DNA from: Methanobacteriota archaeon
GTDB taxonomy: Archaea; Thermoplasmatota; Poseidoniia; Poseidoniales; Poseidoniaceae
Assembly: GCA_018623995.1 (NCBI GenBank)
Contig: JAAZUV010000012.1
Span: forward strand, 1 to 18,910
DNA: 18,910 nucleotides
Reading direction: 5' to 3'
Part shown: piece by piece, positions 6,997 through 15,007 of the stretch
Layout: each line of letters starts with the position of its first letter
Numbering within the stretch: the stretch's first letter is position 1
Notes under the pieces: generated by a model
What the model saw: the letters and a program-made list of their open reading frames with translations, nothing else
Databases searched by the model: none
Told to the model about the DNA's origin: nothing
Position numbers and translations under genes: made by a program

Positions 6997-7938
6997 ATGA
7001 ATCAAGAGGCACTGCTAGCTTGGTACGAGCGCAACAAGCGACCACTTCCTTGGCGATTGGACCCTTCGCCTTGGTCCATTCTCCTCTCTGAAATCCTTCT
7101 TCAACAAACGCAAATGGAACGTGGTATAGAATACCATGAACGCCTTTTGAAACGCTTTCCAACGCTTTCCTCAATGGCCGAATCGAGTGTTGATGATGTG
7201 CTTCTTCTTTGGCAAGGAGCTGGATATTACTCAAGAGCACGCCGCCTTCATGCATTATCGATTGAAGTCGTGGAAGCGTATGGAGGTGTGCTTCCAAAGA
7301 CGTACGAAGAACTTCTGAAACTTCCAGGAATTGGGCCATATACAGCCGCAGCTGTTGCTTCCATTGCTTTCTCCGAGCCAGTTGCATGCGTTGATGGGAA
7401 CGTTCGTCGCGTGATGGCTCGTCAATCCAACCAAGAGGAACCTACGGCGAACGATGTGCAACGATTTGCAGACAAACATCTCGTCATTGATTCGCCAGGT
7501 GAATGGAATCAAGCGATGATGGAATTGGGGGCTCTGGTCTGTAAACCACGCAATCCGATTTGTGATCAGTGTCCAGTTTCAGAAACCTGTAATGGACGCA
7601 CCCGTCCACATGAGTTACCACGCCCGAAGACGACCAAGAAAACAACCGTCGAGTACAACTGCATCGTTCGCATCGATGAAAACGGAGCACCAGAATTACA
7701 GCAACGCCCACAAACAGGATTGTTTGCAGGCCTCTGGGGTCCAGAGATGGCCACAGATTTGGAAACCAATGGATGTGAATTTGTTGGCACTATACGTCAT
7801 TTACTCTCACATCGTGAAATGATTGTTTCCGTATGGAAAACGGTTGGTGGCAACGGGATTGATCCCCTGTCAGTTGCTCTTTCAAGTCTCGATCGTCGAA
7901 TCCTTGGCCTCGTCGGCGTGATTGATGATGTCCCATGA
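6997..7938 (+). CDS. mutY: A/G-specific adenine DNA glycosylase MutY
   Basis: It removes adenine mispaired with 8-oxoguanine in base-excision repair. The 313-residue protein has the HhH-GPD fold: SEILLQQTQ with the catalytic Glu32, the helix-hairpin-helix LPGIGPYTA (109-117), and VDGNVRRV with the catalytic Asp133. An iron-sulfur loop follows with Cys182, Cys189, Cys192 and Cys198 (C-x6-C-x2-C-x5-C). The C-terminal half is a NUDIX-like 8-oxoG recognition domain, with GLFAGLWGPE (241-250) and IRHLLSHRE (267-274). The last motif matches the FSH loop of bacterial MutY with Leu in place of Phe. The gene starts 17 bases after the EMO-like stop on the same strand, so co-transcription is likely. Its last 57 bases overlap the convergent membrane-protein gene. 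Endonuclease III is excluded by the NUDIX-like domain. Confidence 0.93.
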   Translation: MNQEALLAWYERNKRPLPWRLDPSPWSILLSEILLQQTQMERGIEYHERLLKRFPTLSSMAESSVDDVLLLWQGAGYYSRARRLHALSIEVVEAYGGVLPKTYEELLKLPGIGPYTAAAVASIAFSEPVACVDGNVRRVMARQSNQEEPTANDVQRFADKHLVIDSPGEWNQAMMELGALVCKPRNPICDQCPVSETCNGRTRPHELPRPKTTKKTTVEYNCIVRIDENGAPELQQRPQTGLFAGLWGPEMATDLETNGCEFVGTIRHLLSHREMIVSVWKTVGGNGIDPLSVALSSLDRRILGLVGVIDDVP

Positions 7939-8652
7939 AAACGATGCAAGGCATCCAAGCAGAGAAAAAAACAGGATGAATTCTGCCGGAGCCGCTACAT
8001 CGATCCACGGTTGAAGATTATCCAGTGGAATCATCTCAGGCTGGATGTCATAGGCACGTCTTTGTTCCTCGATACCTCGACTCATGGCAATGGTCATCGT
8101 TGTTAGAGATACAAATGCGATGAAAAGAGAAACCAATCGTACCGTTCTTCCAGTCCTGTTCGGATGCGGTAAGGAAAAATGAGCAAGGATTGCCCATGCG
8201 AACCCTCCATGAAAGACGACCAAGGAAGTGTAGACGTGAAGTGTCAGGTGGTCGTACATGTTGGCAAACGCAAGAACGGCGAGGTGCGTTGAACTTGCAA
8301 CACCAAGAATCGTCGCAGTTCGCAATATGTTCTTTCGTCCGATATCCTTGAACAGAGTGTACAATCGAAGCGTAAGCATGAACAGGAACACAGAAGATAC
8401 GAACAATCCAATCGTAAACACGAATCGCTCAAGTCCGGGATAATCTGCTTCTGAAATGAAGAATGGGACATCTCGTGCATTTCCGAGTGCGACATGAATA
8501 CTGATGGCAGCGATGATGGAACACAACGGAACCATCCATGCTAATTTGACCAATCGTATGTCACGAAGCACGTAGGAACCAATGCCGATGCCGTCTCTTC
8601 GCTTCAAATCCAACATCGTCTTCTGTGCTTCCTCAACGTAATCACGTATCAA
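7882..8652 (-). CDS. Six-helix membrane protein of the Frag1/DRAM/Sfk1 type
   Basis: The 256-residue protein has hydrophobic segments at about 34-55, 74-97, 110-130, 137-159, 169-190 and 218-243. The first outer loop carries PFFISEADYPGLERFVF, like the PFISDTG...PE..vF loop of the Frag1/DRAM/Sfk1 family. The last helix carries APAEFILFF...SFSWDI, like that family's ending. Family members act in autophagy regulation or in lipid and GPI-anchor processes in eukaryotes; the archaeal role is unknown. The frame begins with TTG at 8652, directly after an in-frame stop. An ATG at 8616 (residue 13) is the alternative start. The gene diverges from cysS across 38 bases and overlaps mutY tail-to-tail by 57 bases. 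The family call rests on remembered motifs, so function is unassigned. Confidence 0.72.
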   Translation of the reverse strand: MIRDYVEEAQKTMLDLKRRDGIGIGSYVLRDIRLVKLAWMVPLCSIIAAISIHVALGNARDVPFFISEADYPGLERFVFTIGLFVSSVFLFMLTLRLYTLFKDIGRKNILRTATILGVASSTHLAVLAFANMYDHLTLHVYTSLVVFHGGFAWAILAHFSLPHPNRTGRTVRLVSLFIAFVSLTTMTIAMSRGIEEQRRAYDIQPEMIPLDNLQPWIDVAAPAEFILFFSLLGCLASFSWDIINHADEAKDSTIET

Positions 8653-8690
8653 TCTTCAAGTGAGAGTGGTGACACCGCACAGTTGTTCAC

Positions 8691-10178
8691 ATGCCATTAC
8701 GAGTGCACGATACGCGCCGGCGAGAAAAGGTTGATTTCACAACCCAATCGCCCGGAAGAGTCTCGATGTATGTCTGTGGCGTTACGGTATACGACAATTG
8801 CCATCTTGGGCATGCACGGTGTTACATCGCCTTTGATCTCATTCATCGATGGCTTGAAGCCTCTGGATACGACGTGGATTATGTACAGAATTTCACCGAT
8901 ATTGACGATAAAATCATCAAACGTTCGATTGAGACTGGGGAGGATTGGAAAGTCATCGTCGATCGAAACATCGAGACGTATTATGAGGACATGGACGCAT
9001 TGAACATTCTTCGAGCTGATCACTATCCTCGATGTACGGAATATGTTGAATCAATGATTCACATTATCGAAGATCTCATCGAGAAAGGTCACGCTTATGC
9101 TGCTGATGATGGTGTTTACTTTCACGTCGACTCCGCACCCGAAAAGTACGGGCAATTGACTGGACAATCCATCGATGCTGTACGACAAGGTGCAGGTGGT
9201 CGCGTCGAAAAAACGGGTACTGGAAAGCGTGATCACAAGGATTTCGCGCTTTGGAAACAAGCAAAACCTGACGAACCAACATGGCCTTCACCTTGGGGTG
9301 AAGGGCGTCCAGGTTGGCACATTGAGTGTACTGCAATGAGTCTTGATCACTTCGGAACCTCGTTCGATATCCACGGTGGAGGGCATGATCTACGATTCCC
9401 TCATCACGAAGCTGAAATCTTCCAAAGTGAATGTCATACTGGTCATGCCCCACTTGCAGGCTACTGGTTGCACAATGGTTTTGTCAACATCGATGGCGAA
9501 AAAATGAGCAAGTCGCTTGGCAACTTTTGGACCATTCGTGACATCATCCAGAAGGTCGATCCACTCGTATTGCGTCTTGCTCTTGTCAATGCACATTACC
9601 GCTCTCCAATTGACATGAACGAACAACTTCTCAACGATGCGCAGCGAAATCACGATCGAATTTTGCAAGTGTACGAAAAGGCATTGCGGATGTCTTCCGA
9701 TGGCCGGCAGCATCAACTTCCTGAGCCTGACATGGCAAGTCCAGACCCGCTCGCAAAATCTCTTGGTTTGTTGGAACGACTGGCTGAAGGCTTTGCACAA
9801 GCGATGGATGACGACTTCAACAGTCGTGAAGGTGTTGCGAAAGTGCTCGCAGCGACGAAGCAACTCCAGTACTTCATGACACTCGGTTCCGATGAAGAAG
9901 ACAAGCGTGCCATTGGAACCTATGCGAAGGAATGGCTGGAAGAAACAGCCGGAAACATTCTCGGTATTCTCCCATCACCCGATGTGCTTCTTGCAGAACC
10001 GATTGAAGACCCACGTAAAGCAGAAATTGCGGAGCAGGTCGAAGCCTTGTTGAGTGAACGTAGCACTGCACGTGCGAACAAGGATTGGTCTCGTGCTGAT
10101 GAAATCCGAGATCAACTCAGCGCTCTTGGTGTGGTAGTTACCGATACTACAGATGGTCCAGTATGGGATTTGCAATAA
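8691..10178 (+). CDS. cysS: Cysteinyl-tRNA synthetase
   Basis: It charges tRNA-Cys with cysteine in the cytoplasm. The protein has 495 residues, slightly longer than the usual about 460. The class I signature HLGH (38-41, the HIGH motif) lies in a CGVTVYDNCHLGHAR context, and the KMSKS loop is exact (271-275). The zinc ligands expected from the E. coli enzyme are present: Cys29, Cys213, His238 and Glu242. KRDHKDFALWK (179-189) and GGGHDLRFPHHE (229-240) are family hallmarks. The C-terminus ends in the usual D-x-x-DGP-x-W form. The ATG at 8691 is the only start that keeps the full N-terminal strand. Its TAA stop is immediately followed, with no gap, by the stop codon of the convergent amidohydrolase gene. 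A direct cysteine route is therefore encoded here; the SepRS/SepCysS route is not seen in this window. Confidence 0.97.
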   Translation: MPLRVHDTRRREKVDFTTQSPGRVSMYVCGVTVYDNCHLGHARCYIAFDLIHRWLEASGYDVDYVQNFTDIDDKIIKRSIETGEDWKVIVDRNIETYYEDMDALNILRADHYPRCTEYVESMIHIIEDLIEKGHAYAADDGVYFHVDSAPEKYGQLTGQSIDAVRQGAGGRVEKTGTGKRDHKDFALWKQAKPDEPTWPSPWGEGRPGWHIECTAMSLDHFGTSFDIHGGGHDLRFPHHEAEIFQSECHTGHAPLAGYWLHNGFVNIDGEKMSKSLGNFWTIRDIIQKVDPLVLRLALVNAHYRSPIDMNEQLLNDAQRNHDRILQVYEKALRMSSDGRQHQLPEPDMASPDPLAKSLGLLERLAEGFAQAMDDDFNSREGVAKVLAATKQLQYFMTLGSDEEDKRAIGTYAKEWLEETAGNILGILPSPDVLLAEPIEDPRKAEIAEQVEALLSERSTARANKDWSRADEIRDQLSALGVVVTDTTDGPVWDLQ

Positions 10179-12740
10179 TCACTCCTCTTCCGAAGATGGT
10201 GGAGGCGTGAGAGGAGGCAATTCCGGAACGAATTGTTTTGTTTCATCTTGCCACTGATTTTCGATGATGACCGTTTGGTCTGCACCAAGATCAGCCTCCT
10301 CGTCGCTTCCTCTTGTCAACAATCCAACGGCTACGAGTAGCAACACGACGAGAATGAGAAGAAGTGACTGAGGGCCGATGAGTGATGAATCTCCGGATGA
10401 AGCATCTTCAACATCCTCGCCAAGGATGCAGTTTGGTGGGCATTCTGAATCTCTTCCAGTTTCAGTTCCACCAGTGGTTTCATTGTCTTGCCCTGTCTCT
10501 CCTGAGGGGGTTTCATCGACAGGGTCAATGGTTGAACCTCCGGTGTTGTCCTGAGGCTCGAGAACAACGTTCACGCCAGTTCGTTCACCATTGTTCATTG
10601 GAACTTCATAGTAATCTTCCAACTGTGACAAATCGATGTGGGTGTTGGCATGTGCGGATTGTGTAATGATACCGAAGTGTCGTGTATCGCCAGTTGTGAA
10701 TACATTGTTCAGAACGTTGCTTTGCATGGATGAATAACTGTCTGTGCTCGATGACCATGTTGTAGCGATATCATCAGGGTTGAGAGCCATAGCCATTTCC
10801 ATATCTGCGAGAATGCTTGACCATGATTGTGTCCCCTCTGTGACAGACCGATCGGTAACATCCACTGCCTTGTTGAAACCAGGCCCCTCTACAAGTTCCC
10901 AATCGTCACCTTTGAGCTCAGACATAAGGTCTACGTCACCGAAGACAGGTTGTCCGTTGACGATGGTCAGTCGAACATCTGCATCGATGGCTTCGATGAG
11001 GTTTCGATAGGGGTCTTGATGGAAGGTATCCAAAACAACAAGATCTGCATAAAGTCCAGCATTGATGGTTCCAACTGAATCATCCCAGTTGTTGGCAAGA
11101 GCAGGATTCTTTGTGACCATGGTCGCAAGTTCGTAGTTCGAAAAATAGGAGTCAAGATTGTTCGTATTCCACATATCTGCAATCTTCAATTCGTGTAGAA
11201 CGTTCTTCGAACCACTTGGTCCCCAATCTGGTGCAAGTGAGATTCGGACGCCGGCTTGGTCAGCAGCGACCACATCGGTTGTGTCTCCGTACAGTAGGAG
11301 GTTTGAGAGTGGAGACCATGCAAGGTCGGCACCGACTTCTGCCATCTTTTGGAACTCAGCGGATGTGAGTGCAGTCCCATGGACGACAACCAATTCGCCG
11401 ACCAAGAGGTTGTTCTGGACGAGAATATCGAATTCAGCACGGCTTGATTCATCGACACCTTCGGAAAGATGGAGGTACCAGGCGTTCAAACTTCCACTGC
11501 TGTTTCCAGATGTGATGTGGCCACCTGTGTAGTCGGATTCGAGCGTCGTAACCTTGGTGTGGATGCCATCGCCACCAAAGTTGTACAACTCGATGTTCCG
11601 CGAGAGCATGCTGTCCCACGCATCGGTGTTGCTCGATGGTGAACCTTGAACGGCAGTGACGCCACCAGCAACCGCCATAACCTCAGCGTACTTCATTTGT
11701 TGATCGGCCATGTTCCACATCGAAGCGGTTTGAACAAACGTCTTCATCCAAGAAATGTCACGTTTGTAGTTTGGATTGTTCTTCCACTGGTTTCGGTTTG
11801 AGTACCCACCCTCCTCTGATTTGACAGAGGTATGAACCTCGAAATCCCACAGTGGGATATGATTGTAATGCATGTGATTGTGTGAATCGATCAATCCAGG
11901 GTAAATCGTACCGTTTGTTTCAACGATTTGAACATCGGTCAGATCAACGTTCTGTGGGATGTTATCTCCACCCCACACTGCCTCGATCTTACCATCACGA
12001 ACCAAAACACGACCCTCATTGATGACATCAGCTTCGTTGTTCATTGTGACGACTCGGCCCTTGAGTAGCATGGATTCAACAAACCCGCCATCACTGATAC
12101 CAAAGCAGCCGATCATGTTCTGGGCCACATCAAACGATTCGTCTTGAGCGTAACCAGGTGTTGGCGGTCGAACCTTCCAAATGGTTCCATTGTCAAGTGG
12201 AATGTAGGAATTGCCGTACCATGAATCTCGGGCAGGATAGGACAAGGAGTCAACCAATGTGCCTTCAACATCGTAAAGATTCACGGTATCTCCATCGTAA
12301 TAATCCAACTCGATACGTGAGGCGTTAATGAAGACGGAAACGTACTCGCCAGGCTGCAGAATGGTGTTGCGTGCCAACTGACAAGGAGCGCTTCCTCCGT
12401 CAGCAATGTCGTCCAAAACCCAGTTTGAGATGTTGATGGCTTGTTCCGTTGGATTATGCAATTCGATGAACTGATCTGAGAACTTACCGTATTCACCGTC
12501 GCCGTTCCAATCGGTTGCGTTGTAACAGTTAGAGCACGTCTCGTTGTTTTTCATCCCATTTGGGGATGCGAGAACTTCTGAAATGACGATGGTAGGTGTC
12601 GACGTATCGTCGTTTGTTGTCTCATCTGAGACACCTTGTGGGACCACGAGAACACTGAGAAACAAAAATGCGGTCAGGATTGTCATGAGTCTGCTCATGT
12701 CCAACGCTTGACCGTACAGCACATCAATCCGTCGATTCAC
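10179..12740 (-). CDS. Secreted membrane-anchored amidohydrolase with lamin-tail domain
   Basis: The 853-residue protein has, in order, a signal peptide (hydrophobic core about 19-34), a lamin-tail-like domain (about 50-165, with IVISEVLASPNG, FIELHNPTEQAINISNWVLDD, and LQPGEYVSVFINA), and an amidohydrolase TIM barrel (about 222-600). A Ser/Thr-rich linker, a transmembrane helix (about 787-808) and a short acidic, Pro-rich tail follow. The barrel shows the metal motif PGLIDSHNH (His287, His289), LHLSE (His424, Glu427), VVHGTAL (His454) and APDWGPSG (Asp505). This is the layout of the ATZ/TRZ/guanine deaminase-like (COG0402) hydrolases. The substrate is unknown, probably an outside N-containing compound. 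The GTG at 12740 is 27 bases from a TATA-like box. An ATG at 12698 (residue 15) would give a more compact signal peptide and is a fair alternative. The gene ends flush with cysS. Confidence 0.85.
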   Translation of the reverse strand: MNRRIDVLYGQALDMSRLMTILTAFLFLSVLVVPQGVSDETTNDDTSTPTIVISEVLASPNGMKNNETCSNCYNATDWNGDGEYGKFSDQFIELHNPTEQAINISNWVLDDIADGGSAPCQLARNTILQPGEYVSVFINASRIELDYYDGDTVNLYDVEGTLVDSLSYPARDSWYGNSYIPLDNGTIWKVRPPTPGYAQDESFDVAQNMIGCFGISDGGFVESMLLKGRVVTMNNEADVINEGRVLVRDGKIEAVWGGDNIPQNVDLTDVQIVETNGTIYPGLIDSHNHMHYNHIPLWDFEVHTSVKSEEGGYSNRNQWKNNPNYKRDISWMKTFVQTASMWNMADQQMKYAEVMAVAGGVTAVQGSPSSNTDAWDSMLSRNIELYNFGGDGIHTKVTTLESDYTGGHITSGNSSGSLNAWYLHLSEGVDESSRAEFDILVQNNLLVGELVVVHGTALTSAEFQKMAEVGADLAWSPLSNLLLYGDTTDVVAADQAGVRISLAPDWGPSGSKNVLHELKIADMWNTNNLDSYFSNYELATMVTKNPALANNWDDSVGTINAGLYADLVVLDTFHQDPYRNLIEAIDADVRLTIVNGQPVFGDVDLMSELKGDDWELVEGPGFNKAVDVTDRSVTEGTQSWSSILADMEMAMALNPDDIATTWSSSTDSYSSMQSNVLNNVFTTGDTRHFGIITQSAHANTHIDLSQLEDYYEVPMNNGERTGVNVVLEPQDNTGGSTIDPVDETPSGETGQDNETTGGTETGRDSECPPNCILGEDVEDASSGDSSLIGPQSLLLILVVLLLVAVGLLTRGSDEEADLGADQTVIIENQWQDETKQFVPELPPLTPPPSSEEE

Positions 12741-12763
12741 GACTTAGGTGGAATGCATGGGCA

Positions 12764-12770
12764 CTTATAC
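12764..12770. promoter_or_regulatory. Shared TATA-like element between divergent amidohydrolase and thioredoxin genes
   Basis: CTTATAC on the plus strand reads GTATAAG on the minus strand. Its centre is about 24 bases from the thioredoxin ATG (12791) and 27 bases from the amidohydrolase GTG (12740). Both distances are what a leaderless archaeal promoter needs. The 50-base gap has no other TATA-like sequence, so one element may serve both directions. Confidence 0.5.
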
Positions 12771-12790
12771 TGTGAGCGTAAGGGTGGTCT

Positions 12791-13165
12791 ATGGCGACCG
12801 TGGAAATGCAAGAGGCATCCTTCAACACCATCATCGAGGGGAATAATCTCGTGATCATCGATTTCTGGGCCGAGTGGTGCGGGCCATGTCGAGCCTATGC
12901 TCCTGTCTTCGAGCGTGTTTCTGAGGAATTCCCCGATGTCGTTTTTGCGAAAGTCGACACAGAAGTTGAGCAAGCGCTCGCAGGTTCGTTTGGCATCCGT
13001 TCCATTCCAACAACAATCGCCTTCAAAGAAGGGATTGGTGTGTTCATGCAACCCGGTGCTCTTCCTGAAGAAGCGCTCAAGGATTTAATCAGCAAACTCC
13101 AAGATTTGGATATGGACGAAGTTCGTGCCGAGCTAGAAGCACGAGAATCTGAAGACGCAGCATAA
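12791..13165 (+). CDS. trxA: Thioredoxin
   Basis: A 124-residue cytoplasmic disulfide reductase. The active site is WCGPC (Cys30, Cys33) in the context IDFWAEWCGPCR, and the cis-proline is in SIPTT (Pro73). The usual FAKVDTE and GALPEEAL stretches are present. No signal peptide is seen. The C-terminus extends about 20 residues past the standard fold as an acidic helix. The gene diverges from the amidohydrolase gene, possibly from a shared TATA element. The S15 lipoprotein gene starts 40 bases downstream on the same strand. Protein partners cannot be told from the sequence. Confidence 0.95.
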   Translation: MATVEMQEASFNTIIEGNNLVIIDFWAEWCGPCRAYAPVFERVSEEFPDVVFAKVDTEVEQALAGSFGIRSIPTTIAFKEGIGVFMQPGALPEEALKDLISKLQDLDMDEVRAELEARESEDAA

Positions 13166-13184
13166 GGCAAAAAGCGTCTTATGC
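13160..13184. promoter_or_regulatory. Inverted repeat after thioredoxin, overlapping a TATA-like site
   Basis: GCATAAG (13160-13166) and CTTATGC (13178-13184) are perfect seven-base inverted arms around eleven bases, and the left arm includes the thioredoxin TAA stop. The right arm TCTTATG lies about 26 bases before the ATG at 13206, the place for its TATA box. It could be a hairpin ending the thioredoxin mRNA, an operator over the next promoter, or both. No long T-run follows. Confidence 0.4.
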
Positions 13185-13205
13185 AGGATTTGTGACGCAG
13201 GGACA

Positions 13206-15005
13206 ATGCGAAGCATCTCGATGTTGCTGATTTTCCTTCTCCCATCCATCCTTTCAGGGTGTTTTGGAGAAGATTTACAGAATATTGTCGACGATTCCCC
13301 CGATGAAATTTATCCCGAACCTTGGGATCGCTCGGATCGTGAATACGACAACAGTGATGTCTTTTCGAGAGTCACAGAAAATGGAACATACGACATCGGC
13401 CCAGTCCAATCTGTTTTTGTCCCAGTACCGAGCATTACGCTTGCTGATGGGGGCGCAGGTGCTGCAGGCGGTGCAGAAGTTCATCTCGGTCTGTGGTTGC
13501 CGGTTATCGAAGGATGCGATTATTCATCAACTGAGAATTTGAGCGCTGAATGTCAAGTTCCTGTTATTGCCGAAATTGGGCCGTATTACAGTGATGGAGA
13601 TGTTGATGCAACGACACCTGCGAATCGTTTGGGTCGAATGCTCATTGAGAATTACGTTCCACATGGGTACGGAGTTGCTCAGGTTTCGGTGTTTGGAACC
13701 GGTGAATCAAACCACTGCATGGATTTGATGGGTACCGATGAACAACGCGGCATCGATGCAGCTGTGACATGGCTCGGCACCCAATCATGGTCAAATGGTA
13801 AGGTCGGAATTATCGGAAAATCCTATGATGGTTCGACACCATGGCAAGCAGCAACATTTGGAAACCCACATCTTGCAACCATCGTACCCATGTCAGGACT
13901 TATCGGTGTCCACGAACTGATGTGGAGAAACGGTAGCATGGAGGCTCGAGGCATGATCATGCACAACGGCGTCTACGGTTCGTTTGGAATCGATGGTGAT
14001 GCAGAAGACAGTCACACGCTTTGTGAGGGCTACATTGAGGGTTATGTGAACGGTCCAGCCGCCTACTTGAGTGGAGGTATGGTCGATTATGCAGGCAACA
14101 CGTATTGGACAGAACGCTCGTTCCTCGACCGTGTCCTTCAGAATTATAATGGATCTGTCTATCTAATTCAGGGCATGCAAGATTGGAACGTCGACCCTCA
14201 CATGTCGTTCCCAGTCCACCAACAAGTCGTTGACGCTGGCATTGAAATCAAGACGCTTGCAGGGCAATGGGCTCACGATTATCCTGACCGTGTTGAGGGA
14301 CATTCTTCACAAGGAGAGGGACGAGGAGCAGAAGCCTATCCATACACACTTCGCTGGGATTGGGCCGATGAAATGCTGTATTGGTTTGATTGGTACCTCA
14401 AAGGCGAAGGTCGAGCACCGACGCTTGGTGTGGAAATGCAAGACAATCGAGGCGGATGGCGATTCGAACAGACCTATCCTCCAATGGATGTCGAGAACCT
14501 CGTACTGACAGGAAGCGATCTTGCACCAACAGGCTCAACGGTTTCAGCAACAAGTTCAGTCACATTGAGTTACGGACCGTTCGACAAAGAAACTCGAATC
14601 ATCGGAATGCCAACCTTCCACATTGACGCAACGCCGGGATTGACTGGAGGTCATCTTTTCATTGAAATGACGGACGGAACTGGAATGCATCTTGGCCATG
14701 CAGTCATGGATCTTCGGTACCATGCAGGTGGAAGAGATGGTCAGGAAGTTCTTGCTCCATTCTCATCCGTCACAGCCATGATGGAATTCATGCCGATGGA
14801 TGTTGTTCTCCAGGAGGGAGAAGGCATCATTCTCCAAGTCACTCAGACTGGGGAGGACTACGTACCCTCGCCTGCGGCCTCTGGAGCGGTGACAATTGAT
14901 TGGTCTCAGAGCACGCTCACGTTGCCACTGATTGAGCGAAGTTGTGACGATCTCTTCCAAGCACCGATGCTCGATTATTCCTCTGATGGCGGACGCCAAT
15001 GCTAG
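13206..15005 (+). CDS. Lipoprotein S15/CocE-type hydrolase (X-Pro dipeptidyl-peptidase-like)
   Basis: The 599-residue protein begins with a lipoprotein signal peptide ending in the lipobox ILSGC (Cys19), so it is probably tethered outside the membrane. The alpha/beta-hydrolase core has the nucleophile elbow GKSYDG (Ser206), then GMQDWNV (Asp326) and GQWAHDYP (His357). These are the three catalytic positions of peptidase family S15 and CocE esterases. The C-terminal third (about 420-599) is the expected beta-sandwich (X-Pro dipeptidyl-peptidase C-terminal domain). It would cleave Xaa-Pro dipeptides from peptides, or hydrolyse small esters or acyl groups; sequence alone does not decide. The mature N-terminus is acidic. 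The gene follows thioredoxin by 40 bases. It converges with the MutS-like gene, leaving two bases between stops. Confidence 0.9.
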   Translation: MRSISMLLIFLLPSILSGCFGEDLQNIVDDSPDEIYPEPWDRSDREYDNSDVFSRVTENGTYDIGPVQSVFVPVPSITLADGGAGAAGGAEVHLGLWLPVIEGCDYSSTENLSAECQVPVIAEIGPYYSDGDVDATTPANRLGRMLIENYVPHGYGVAQVSVFGTGESNHCMDLMGTDEQRGIDAAVTWLGTQSWSNGKVGIIGKSYDGSTPWQAATFGNPHLATIVPMSGLIGVHELMWRNGSMEARGMIMHNGVYGSFGIDGDAEDSHTLCEGYIEGYVNGPAAYLSGGMVDYAGNTYWTERSFLDRVLQNYNGSVYLIQGMQDWNVDPHMSFPVHQQVVDAGIEIKTLAGQWAHDYPDRVEGHSSQGEGRGAEAYPYTLRWDWADEMLYWFDWYLKGEGRAPTLGVEMQDNRGGWRFEQTYPPMDVENLVLTGSDLAPTGSTVSATSSVTLSYGPFDKETRIIGMPTFHIDATPGLTGGHLFIEMTDGTGMHLGHAVMDLRYHAGGRDGQEVLAPFSSVTAMMEFMPMDVVLQEGEGIILQVTQTGEDYVPSPAASGAVTIDWSQSTLTLPLIERSCDDLFQAPMLDYSSDGGRQC

Positions 15006-15007
15006 GC

